Source: Lachnospiraceae bacterium UBA2860 (lineage in GTDB: Bacteria > Bacillota > Clostridia > Lachnospirales > Lachnospiraceae). From it: a stretch of DNA of 7,250 bases. Each line of letters starts with the position of its first letter. Position 1 is the first letter of the stretch. The notes beneath the pieces are model-generated. The model was given only the letters and a program-made list of their open reading frames with translations. It did not search any database and was not told the DNA's origin. The stretch lies in contig DEFE01000045.1 in assembly GCA_002350625.1 (NCBI GenBank), forward strand, positions 12,579-19,828. The letters run 5' to 3'. Of this stretch, positions 1 to 5,278 are shown one piece after another. The position numbers were made by a program, and so were the translations under genes.

Positions 1-83
1 CTGCCGCGGCTCCACAAATGTCGTTCGGTGAGGACGTATGGCGGAAGCTGCTGCGCAGCGGAAAGATTTATGTAAACAAATGT

Positions 84-116
84 GACAGGGGGTCAGACCC
101 CCTGTCATGTTTTTTT
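84..116 (+). terminator. Intrinsic terminator hairpin between an unseen left-hand gene and hydG
   Basis: A perfect 9-bp stem (GACAGGGGG / CCCCCTGTC) closes a 5-base loop TCAGA at 93-97. On the plus strand it is followed by TG and then seven T (110-116), which is the form of a rho-independent terminator for a plus-strand gene ending left of the window. On the minus strand it lies directly after the hydG stop codon, but the following ACATTTGTTTAC is only weakly T-rich. It may therefore work in both directions for convergent genes, best on the plus strand. The CAGGGG...CCCCTG stem resembles the hairpin at 7131-7155. Confidence 0.75.
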
Positions 117-1564
117 CAGAAGCGGAAGTCTCTCCGGTTGGACGAGCGGATGTCTTTAATGTTCTGTGCGGCGATCTCGCGCACTTTCTCCTTCGGGATG
201 CGTCCCAGTTCACGCTCGATCATTTCGTTCCCGATCTTCTTCGTCTCCGGCGAAGCATAATCCTCAAGGTATTCCGCGAGGGTCATCAGCGCATTCGGAT
301 GGCAGCAGTTCAGGATCTGGCCGCTCTTGCACAGCGACATGAAGCGGTCGCCGGTCCGCCCGGCGCGGTAGCAGGCCGTGCAGAAGGACGGAATGTGGTT
401 GTTCTCCATCAGCCAGCGGACGACCTCGTCGAGAGAGCGCTGGTCGGACACGTCAAACTGCTCCGTGTCGTGCGGGCGCTCCTCTGTCGTGTAGCCGCCG
501 ACCGACGTGCGCGAGCCGCCGCTCACCTGCGAGATTCCGACCCGGAGGAGCTTCCGCCGCACCGCCTCGGACTCGCGTGTGGAGACGATCATCCCCGTGT
601 AGGGGACCGCCAGACGGATGCAGGCAGTGAGCTTCGTAAATGTCTCGTCGTCGATGCCGTTGTCGAATTCGTCCGGATCAATGTCGTCCGCCCGCTTCAC
701 GCGCGGCACGCTGATGGTGTGCGGGCCGACGCCGTGTACCGCCTCGAGGTGCTCCGCATGCATGAGGAGGCCGGCGAATTCATACTTGTAGAGCTCAAGA
801 CCGAAGAGGACGCCGAGGCCCACGTCGTCGATCCCGCCTTCCATCGCGCGGTCCATCGCCTCGGTGTGGTAAGCGTAATCGTGCTTCGGCCCCGTCGGAT
901 GCAGCCGCTCGTAGCTCTCCTTGTGATAGGTCTCCTGGAAGAGAATATAGGTGCCGATGCCGGCTTCCTTCAGGCGGCGGTAATTTTCCACCGTCGTGGC
1001 GGCGATATTGACGTTGACGCGCCGGATGTCGCCGTTTTTGTGATGTACGCTGTAAATGGTATCGATGCACTCCAGGATATACTCGATCGGATTGTTCACC
1101 GGATCCTCGCCGGCCTCGATCGCGAGACGCTTGTGCCCCATATCCTGCAGCGCGATGACCTCCGCGCGGACCTCCTCCTGCGTCAGCTTCTTCCGCGCGA
1201 TGTGCTTATTCTTCAGGTGATAGGGACAGTAGAGACATCCGTTCACGCAGTAATTCGAGAGGTAGAGCGGCGCGAAGATTACGATGCGGTTGCCGTAGAA
1301 AGCGAGCTTGATTTCTTCCGCAATTTCGTACATGCGCTCGATCTTCTCGGGAATCTCGCAGGCGAGCAGCACGGAGGCCTCGCGGTGCGTGAGGCCGGCG
1401 CAGACGCAGCCGGTCGCGGTCTTCTGCGGGCGCGCCTTCTCGAGAATCTCGTCGATCAGCGCGACGTTGTTTTTGTTGGCCTCGGCGTAGGCGAGGGTGG
1501 CGCGGATTTCTTCGTCGCTGATGAACTCCTCCGCCTTTAATGATTTTGGATTGTAAGCAGCCAT
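116..1564 (-). CDS. hydG: HydG, [FeFe]-hydrogenase H-cluster radical SAM maturase (tyrosine lyase)
   Basis: A 482-residue protein with the full length and layout of HydG. In the known family, HydG uses S-adenosylmethionine to cleave tyrosine into p-cresol plus a fragment giving CO and cyanide, and builds the Fe(CO)2(CN) cysteine synthon for the H-cluster. The radical-SAM CX3CX2C motif is C106, C110, C113 (CVNGCLYC). The C-terminal CX2CX22C motif that binds the auxiliary dangler-iron cluster is C395, C398, C421, so both iron-sulfur sites are intact. The ATG at 1564 is preceded by AAAGGAAGGA with 8-nt spacing. The gene lies 140 bp downstream of hydE. That gap holds GC-rich partial inverted repeats near 1649-1695 and an AT-rich stretch near 1605-1635, but no clear promoter or terminator, so co-transcription with hydFE is likely. 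The stop codon overlaps the T-run of the hairpin at 84-116. Confidence 0.97.
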   Translation of the reverse strand: MAAYNPKSLKAEEFISDEEIRATLAYAEANKNNVALIDEILEKARPQKTATGCVCAGLTHREASVLLACEIPEKIERMYEIAEEIKLAFYGNRIVIFAPLYLSNYCVNGCLYCPYHLKNKHIARKKLTQEEVRAEVIALQDMGHKRLAIEAGEDPVNNPIEYILECIDTIYSVHHKNGDIRRVNVNIAATTVENYRRLKEAGIGTYILFQETYHKESYERLHPTGPKHDYAYHTEAMDRAMEGGIDDVGLGVLFGLELYKYEFAGLLMHAEHLEAVHGVGPHTISVPRVKRADDIDPDEFDNGIDDETFTKLTACIRLAVPYTGMIVSTRESEAVRRKLLRVGISQVSGGSRTSVGGYTTEERPHDTEQFDVSDQRSLDEVVRWLMENNHIPSFCTACYRAGRTGDRFMSLCKSGQILNCCHPNALMTLAEYLEDYASPETKKIGNEMIERELGRIPKEKVREIAAQNIKDIRSSNRRDFRF

Positions 1565-1704
1565 GTGTTCTGTCCTTCCTTTCTACAGATGGTTTATCTG
1601 CGGTTACGTTTTATCTATGTAAATTGTTATTTGTACCCTGTTCTGATATGCGTGCGCCGGGGCGTTTTCTCACTGCCTGCGCCTGCGGCACGCCGAACCG
1701 CCTT

Positions 1705-2778
1705 TCATGTCGGCTCGCGGCGTGCGTGACCTCCTTTCACATCCCCGCGGTCCGTGACGATCTCGTACCCGATGGATGTCATGCGCGCCTCGAGGCAGCC
1801 GCGGCATTCCGCCGCCTCCTCCCCGGTGCAGATCTTATTGTCGTAGAGCGCGTACTGCTCCCGGAAGCGCACCGGGGTGAGATTCGGCATCACGACATTT
1901 GCGCCGGAGGCGATGCCCAGCTCCCGCCCCCGCGGATGAATCGTGCCGAGCGCGGTGGTCGCCGGCAGCAGCACGGGCGGATGAATCAGCCGGATGACGC
2001 TGAGCAGAAAGCAGGTGAGCGCAAGCGTGCCGGCACTCTTATCGCGAAACGGCGTGTCCTTGTGCGGAATAAAAGGCCCGATGCCGCACATATCCGGCTG
2101 GAAGGTCTTAATAAAATGCAGATCCTTCGCCAGGTGCTCCGCCGTCTGGAAGGGAGAGCCCACCATCATGCCGCAGCCGACCTGATAGCCGGTTTCCCGG
2201 AGCGTCTGAAGACAGCGCATCCGGTTCTCAAAGGACATGTCCGCCGGGTGGAGCCGCGCGTAATGCGCCGCATCGGCCGTCTCGTGGCGGAGGAGATAGC
2301 GGTCCGCGCCGGCTTCATAGAGGGCTTTATAGCTCTCATCCGTGCGCTCCCCGAGAGATAGCGTGACGGCGCTGTCCGGCCAGCGGGCCTTCATCTCGCG
2401 AATGAGCGGGATGAGCAGCTCGTCCGTGTAATAGCCGTCCTCGCCGCCCTGCAGAACGAAAGTCCTAAAACCCAGCGCGTGCCCCTTTTCGGCGGACGCG
2501 AGGATCTCGTCCGGCCGCAGGCGGTAGCGCTCGAGCTTCTTGTTGCTCCGCCTGATCCCGCAGTAGAGGCAGTCATTTTTGCAGATGTTGCTGATTTCCA
2601 GGAGACCTCTCGTGTAGACGGCATTGCCGTAAATGGCTCTGCGCAAGCGCACCGCCTCATCCCTAAGGCGCAGCGCGTCCTCTTCCGTGTGCTCGCGGAT
2701 GAGCTGCGCGTAGCCCTCCTCCGGGAGCGCGTGCGCGGCGATGAGCTGCTCAGTCAGCACTGCACTTGCAGTTGACAT
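1705..2778 (-). CDS. hydE: HydE, [FeFe]-hydrogenase H-cluster radical SAM maturase
   Basis: A 357-residue HydE. In the known pathway it is a radical-SAM enzyme acting on the iron synthon made by HydG, on the way to the dinuclear subcluster carried by HydF. The CX3CX2C radical-SAM motif is C66, C70, C73 in the context EISNICKNDCLYCGIRRSN, which is diagnostic for HydE. The second, accessory cluster motif CX7CX2C is also present (C317, C325, C328); some homologues lack it. A longer reading frame from 2871 exists, but the ATG at 2778 is chosen because GGAGGTGAT lies at 2785-2793, the family begins near here, and the extra residues would be hydF-overlapping sequence. The 7-bp gap to hydF implies translational coupling. 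A strong AAAGGAGGT lies inside the last codons without a well-placed start codon behind it; it may be chance. Confidence 0.96.
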   Translation of the reverse strand: MSTASAVLTEQLIAAHALPEEGYAQLIREHTEEDALRLRDEAVRLRRAIYGNAVYTRGLLEISNICKNDCLYCGIRRSNKKLERYRLRPDEILASAEKGHALGFRTFVLQGGEDGYYTDELLIPLIREMKARWPDSAVTLSLGERTDESYKALYEAGADRYLLRHETADAAHYARLHPADMSFENRMRCLQTLRETGYQVGCGMMVGSPFQTAEHLAKDLHFIKTFQPDMCGIGPFIPHKDTPFRDKSAGTLALTCFLLSVIRLIHPPVLLPATTALGTIHPRGRELGIASGANVVMPNLTPVRFREQYALYDNKICTGEEAAECRGCLEARMTSIGYEIVTDRGDVKGGHARREPT

Positions 2779-2784
2779 AACTTC

Positions 2785-2793
2785 ATCACCTCC
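2785..2793 (-). promoter_or_regulatory. hydE Shine-Dalgarno overlapping the hydF stop codon
   Basis: The minus strand reads GGAGGTGAT, then six bases, then the hydE ATG at 2778. The TGA inside this motif (2786-2788) is the hydF stop codon, so ribosomes finishing hydF terminate on the hydE binding site. This decides the hydE start and indicates translational coupling of scaffold and maturase. Confidence 0.9.
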
Positions 2794-4144
2794 GGTCCGC
2801 CGCATCGGCTGAGTTCTCCGGGAGCATGCCTGCAGCGCCGGTTGAAAACGTCGGGAGCCCGGACGCCGCATCGGCTGAAAGCCCCGGGAACATGGCCGTC
2901 GCGCGGCTGAGGATGCCCGTCATCTCGGCGATGGCGATCCCGTAGTTCGTAAATGCCACCCCCTGCGACACCGCCCGCCGCATGCGCCTCTGCACCGCGC
3001 GCTCCGTGAGCATGCAGCCGCCGCAGTGAATGACGAGCGCGTAGGGCGTGAGATCCTCGGGGAAGCCGCGGCCTTCCGTGGTCTCGATCTTAAGATCGCA
3101 GCCGGCGTAATTCTTCAGCCAGCGCGGGATCTTCACCGTCCCGATGTCGTTGCACTGCCGGTGGTGCGTGCAGCCCTCCGCCATCAGCACGCGGTCGCCG
3201 TCCTTGAGGCGCCCTGCGGCGCGGATCCCGCGGACCGCCGTCTCGAGAAATCCTTTGTACCGCGCCATGAGGATGGAAAAGGACGTGAGCGGGACGCTCT
3301 CCGGCACGATCTGCGCGACGCTTTTGAAGGCCTGGCTGTCCGTGATGACGAGGGCGGGGGGCTCCTTGAGACTGTCCAGCGTCCCCTGAAGCGTCGTCTC
3401 TTTCGTGACGCTCACGGAGATCCCGCCGTCCAGCAGATCGCGGATCGTCTGCACCTGCGGGAGGATGAGCCGCCCCTTCGGCGCGGATTCGTCGATCGGA
3501 CAGACGAGCACGACCGTGTCCCCTTCGCGCACGAGATCCCGCGCAATCACGCGGCCGTGCGCCTCGTCCTTCACCATGTGGCCGAGCAGCTCCTTTAATT
3601 CGAAAATGCCTTCGCCCGTAACCGCACTGGCATAGAGTACGGGGCAGCCGGTCTCTTCCTGACCGGGCAGGGGAGATCCATGCAGCTGATTTATGTCAAC
3701 CTCCCCTGACTTCGGCTCAGATAAGATTATGTCAACTGACTGCCACGGATGCAGGTCGGCTTTGCTATACACGATGAGATGCGGCAGCTGCCGCGCGCGG
3801 ATCATGGCAAGGAGCTCCCGGTCATCCGCCGTGAGCCCTTTCGCCGCGTCCGCGACGAGCACGGCGATGTCGGATTCGTCCAGCACCTGCTTCATCTTCT
3901 CCACGCGCAGCGCGCCGAGGGCGCTGACGTCATCAAAGCCCGGCGTGTCGATGATGACGACAGGGCCGAGCGGCAGGATCTCCATCGCTTTCCTTACCGG
4001 GTCCGTGGTCGTGCCGTGAACGTCGGAGACGACGGAGAGCGGCTGGGACGTCACGGCGTTGACGAGAGAGGACTTGCCGGCGTTCGTGCAGCCGAAGAAA
4101 CCGATGTGTGTCCGCTCCGCGGACGGGGTATCCTGTAAACTCAT
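2786..4144 (-). CDS. hydF: HydF, [FeFe]-hydrogenase H-cluster maturation GTPase and scaffold
   Basis: A 452-residue HydF, the GTPase/[4Fe-4S] scaffold that holds the 2Fe precursor and passes it to apo-hydrogenase. Visible motifs: P-loop GFFGCTNAGKSS (residues 15-26), switch region DVHGTTT (41-47), DTPG (66-69), SKAD (127-130, with Ser where Asn or Thr is canonical) and SAVTGEG (173-179). The cluster-binding CxH...HCxxC is C325/H327 and H373/C374/C377 with 45 residues between, within the usual family range. Two oddities stand out. The stretch between SKAD and SAVTG is about 43 residues, longer than the roughly 26 I recall for the T. maritima protein, and contains a repeated DNA element. The C-terminus carries a tail of about 34 residues with an internal duplication. 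Start ATG 4144 has AAAGGAG at 4150-4156 with 5-nt spacing. It heads hydF-hydE-hydG. Confidence 0.96.
   Translation of the reverse strand: MSLQDTPSAERTHIGFFGCTNAGKSSLVNAVTSQPLSVVSDVHGTTTDPVRKAMEILPLGPVVIIDTPGFDDVSALGALRVEKMKQVLDESDIAVLVADAAKGLTADDRELLAMIRARQLPHLIVYSKADLHPWQSVDIILSEPKSGEVDINQLHGSPLPGQEETGCPVLYASAVTGEGIFELKELLGHMVKDEAHGRVIARDLVREGDTVVLVCPIDESAPKGRLILPQVQTIRDLLDGGISVSVTKETTLQGTLDSLKEPPALVITDSQAFKSVAQIVPESVPLTSFSILMARYKGFLETAVRGIRAAGRLKDGDRVLMAEGCTHHRQCNDIGTVKIPRWLKNYAGCDLKIETTEGRGFPEDLTPYALVIHCGGCMLTERAVQRRMRRAVSQGVAFTNYGIAIAEMTGILSRATAMFPGLSADAASGLPTFSTGAAGMLPENSADAADRR
2801..2894 (-). repeat. Imperfect 66-bp tandem duplication at the hydF 3' end
   Basis: CGCATCGGCTGA at 2801 recurs at 2867, and the similarity continues through the next 16 or so bases to a shared CATG, giving a period of exactly 66 bp. 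In HydF this gives MFPGLSADAAS and MLPENSADAAD, 22 residues apart, in a tail beyond the conserved cluster-binding region. The frame is preserved. Confidence 0.7.
3691..3736 (-). repeat. Two copies of GTTGACATAA inside hydF, in an apparent in-frame insertion
   Basis: TTATGTCAAC occurs at 3691-3700 and 3727-3736 on the plus strand, 36 bp apart. In HydF they encode the two VDI tripeptides (137-139 and 149-151) within a loop between the G4 and G5 GTPase motifs. The segment is visibly more AT-rich than the surrounding gene. The same 10-mer occurs outside the gene at 4246-4255 and, inverted, at 2771-2780 across the hydE start; a one-mismatch copy lies at 68-77. The spacing of 12 codons keeps the frame open. 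Confidence 0.7.
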
Positions 4145-4177
4145 AAGAACTCCTTTACCTGTCTTTCATGACAACAG

Positions 4178-4211
4178 AAAAAAGCCGCATCCGGAGGATC
4201 GGATACGGCTT
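4178..4211 (-). terminator. Terminator-like hairpin in the hydF leader (candidate attenuator)
   Basis: On the minus strand AAGCCG-T-ATCCG pairs with CGGAT-G-CGGCTT around a short loop, giving a stem of about 12 bp with one mismatch (4188 opposite 4205), followed directly by six T (4183-4178). This is a good intrinsic terminator for leftward transcription. It ends only 33 bases before the hydF ATG, and those bases include the ribosome binding site, so there is no room for a promoter after it. Either hydFEG transcripts read through it under some condition or it works only partially. A smaller TCAC/GTGA hairpin lies just upstream (about 4215-4230). Confidence 0.7.
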
Positions 4212-4240
4212 GATCACCTTGAAAAGTGAAGAACGCTGTT

Positions 4241-4256
4241 TTACATTATGTCAACC
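4241..4256. promoter_or_regulatory. Near-palindromic TTACATTATGTCAA site upstream of hydF
   Basis: The recurring 10-mer TTATGTCAAC at 4246-4255 here forms part of a near-palindrome: TTACAT and ATGTCAA are related by twofold symmetry with one mismatch. It lies about 100 bp upstream of hydF, on the promoter side of the terminator hairpin. On the minus strand it contains TTGACA, a perfect -35 hexamer, but I find no acceptable -10 hexamer 16-18 bases further on. It could be an operator, or only a member of the repeat family. Confidence 0.35.
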
Positions 4257-4268
4257 GAACTTAACTCT

Positions 4269-4468
4269 TAAGCGGGCGCCATTTCCGGGATCAGCAGGGC
4301 CGTTCTCGCATAAGCGGGCACCATTTCAGGGATCAGCAGGGCCGTTCTCGCATAAGTGGGCGCCATTTCAGGGATCAGCAGGTGCCGTTCTCGCATAAGC
4401 GGGCGCCATTTCCGGGATAAGCAGGTGCCGTTCTCGCATAGATGGGGGCCCTGCCCGGGACATAAGTA
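4269..4468. repeat. 42-bp tandem repeat array between the regulator gene and hydF
   Basis: Units start at 4269, 4311, 4353 and 4396 (periods 42, 42, 43), each beginning TAAGNGGGC and ending GTTCTCGCA. A fifth, degraded partial unit runs from 4439. Differences are single substitutions plus one inserted T in units 3 and 4. There are no unique spacers, so this is a minisatellite rather than a CRISPR array. Because 42 is a multiple of three, short open frames cross it on both strands (14-residue repeats such as YARTALLIPEMVPA on the minus strand). They have no recognisable domain or convincing ribosome binding site. The remainder of this gene-free stretch, 4469-4611, shows only a hairpin without a T-run at 4556-4582. 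Confidence 0.92.
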
Positions 4469-4611
4469 AATGCATTTGCCGCATCGGTCTTCCGCCTCAA
4501 GGTCAGTTTCGGCGTCAGGGGATGCTGACGGATTCAATTGTATGGCGGCCGTGCGGCGCGCACAGGACGTTCCTGTTTGCGCGGCAGAGCCGGCGGATGC
4601 TTTAGTTTTCT

Positions 4612-4866
4612 TTACGCATAAGTCGCTCTCGCGGTGATGCCCGCAAGGCGGCCCAGCGCGCCGGTCAGCGCGTTGATCCGGTCGAGCGGCGCGTCGATCG
4701 CGACGCAGATGATGTTGAGGCCGCGGCTCCTGTAGGGAATGCCCATGCGGCCGATGATGTGCTCGCGGTACGTATGGAGGAGCGCATTCAGCTTCTCCAC
4801 GGCGTCCGCTTCGTGCACGATGATGCTGATGACGGCGACTCTGGTTTCCATGGCTGTTTCACTCAT
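4612..4866 (-). CDS. TM1266-type iron-only hydrogenase system regulator (ACT-like fold)
   Basis: A small protein of about 85 residues resembling the TM1266 family, named as a putative iron-only hydrogenase system regulator because its members sit beside hydE, hydF and hydG. Recognisable features are the opening METRVAVISIIV, the central LNALLHTYREHIIGRMGIPYRSRGLNIICVAIDAP split by conserved IGRMGIPY, and the closing LTGALGRLAGITARATYA. Its fold is known to be ferredoxin-like (ACT/NikR-C type). No DNA-binding domain is visible, so how it regulates is unknown. The start is uncertain: ATG 4866 is used here, ATG 4851 best matches the usual family N-terminus, and GTG 4884 has a GAGG five bases upstream. 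It lies upstream of hydF on the same strand, separated by the 42-bp array and the hairpin at 4178-4211. Confidence 0.88.
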   Translation of the reverse strand: MSETAMETRVAVISIIVHEADAVEKLNALLHTYREHIIGRMGIPYRSRGLNIICVAIDAPLDRINALTGALGRLAGITARATYA

Positions 4867-4919
4867 AGGGGACGCCGGAGGCACCGGCGCCTCGTGTCCG
4901 TTTCGTGGTCATTTTCCCT

Positions 4920-4947
4920 ATCATACAGGATCGCCGCAAAAATGCAA
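4920..4947 (-). promoter_or_regulatory. Possible promoter of the TM1266-type regulator gene
   Basis: On the minus strand a TATGAT -10 hexamer (4920-4925, five of six matches to consensus) is preceded by a weak TTGCAT -35 at 4942-4947 with a 16-bp spacer. Both elements overlap the first 44-bp repeat unit. Transcription would begin about 45 bases before ATG 4866. The later repeat units lack the TATGAT, so only the outermost copy could act this way. Confidence 0.35.
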
Positions 4948-5099
4948 GAGGAATGTCAGACTTGCCGTACAGGATCGCCGCAAAAATGCAAGAGGAAAGT
5001 CAGACTTGCTGTACAGGATCGCCGCAAAAATGCAAGAGGAATGTCAGACCTGCCGCGCAGGATCCCCGCAAAAAACGCAATAGTAAATACAGGCGGGTT
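4924..5099. repeat. 44-bp tandem repeat array in the divergent intergenic region
   Basis: Three nearly identical units begin TACAGGATCGCCGC at 4924, 4968 and 5012, each 44 bp with only one to three substitutions between them. A fourth unit from 5056 is degraded and merges into the 12-bp repeats. There are no variable spacers. The period is not a multiple of three and no unit has a stop codon in any plus frame, so three overlapping open frames run through the array. I read these as an artefact of the repeat, not genes. The array separates the divergent regulator and C26 hydrolase genes. Confidence 0.93.
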
Positions 5100-5116
5100 T
5101 ACAGGCGGATTTACAG
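5081..5116. repeat. 12-bp direct repeats overlapping the -35 element
   Basis: TACAG recurs at 5088, 5100 and 5112, exactly 12 bp apart. The last two copies share a longer 13-mer, GGCGGRTTTACAG (5092-5104 and 5104-5116). The final copy contains the -35 hexamer TTTACA of the rightward promoter. Regularly spaced sites ending on a -35 element are typical of operators or activator sites, but the protein is unknown. Confidence 0.55.
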
Positions 5117-5138
5117 ACCTGCGGCTTTCGGGTATAAT
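5110..5138 (+). promoter_or_regulatory. Sigma-A type promoter for the C26 hydrolase-cysE unit
   Basis: TTTACA (5110-5115) and a perfect TATAAT (5133-5138) are separated by exactly 17 bp. Transcription should begin near 5145, giving a leader of about 134 bases before the ATG at 5279, most of it made of the 25-bp repeats. This is the best promoter in the window. Confidence 0.85.
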
Positions 5139-5151
5139 AGACACTTGCGGA

Positions 5152-5249
5152 AAAACGTGAGAGCCATTTTCGGTGAAAAACGACAGAGCCGCTTTTATCA
5201 TAAAACGACAGAGCCATTTTCGTGAAAATTGACAGAAGCTTTTTCGACA
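5152..5249 (+). repeat. Four degenerate 25-bp repeats in the RNA leader of the C26 hydrolase gene
   Basis: Copies related to AAAACGACAGAGCCATTTTC begin near 5152, 5176, 5202 and 5225, with the GAGCC core at 5161, 5186 and 5211 and a diverged GAAGC at 5235. The second copy carries a perfect 13-base palindrome TTTTATCATAAAA at 5193-5205. The repeats lie downstream of the predicted start of transcription, so they are present in the mRNA and could act as DNA operator sites or as RNA elements. Confidence 0.75.
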
Positions 5250-5278
5250 GATATTTGACCGAAGGATTTCAACTAAAA

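Noticed and set aside
1..80. C-terminal end of an upstream plus-strand gene
   Set aside because: Stops occur at 29-31 and 73-75 in two frames and the plus-oriented terminator suggests such a gene, but no frame shows recognisable protein sequence, so no call is made.
107..1540. Long plus-strand open frame (477 codons) opposite hydG
   Set aside because: It is antisense to a fully conserved HydG, reads as Arg/Val/Asp-rich sequence with no family motif, and is a common artefact of GC-rich codon usage.
2779..2871. Upstream start for hydE at 2871
   Set aside because: It would overlap the hydF 3' end with non-conserved, Arg-rich residues; the strong Shine-Dalgarno at 2785-2793 fits ATG 2778.
4241..4256. 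Rex (redox repressor) operator upstream of hydF
   Set aside because: The palindrome does not match the TTGTTAA-type half-sites known for Rex in Clostridia.
4168..4537. Short open frames on both strands across the 42-bp array, with 14-residue repeats
   Set aside because: Repeats in multiples of three keep any frame open; there is no supported start and no domain. Kept only as a repeat feature.
4556..4582. Hairpin (ACAGGA-CGT-TCCTGT with a GC-rich lower stem) downstream of the TM1266-type gene, considered as its terminator
   Set aside because: No T-run follows on either strand, so it is only an inverted repeat of unknown meaning.
4269..5099. CRISPR array
   Set aside because: Both arrays repeat head to tail over the whole unit with no variable spacers, and no cas genes are present.
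4739..5225. Three overlapping plus-strand open frames through the 44-bp array
   Set aside because: The repeat lacks stop codons in every plus frame, so open frames arise automatically; they have low-complexity cycling peptides and no ribosome binding site.
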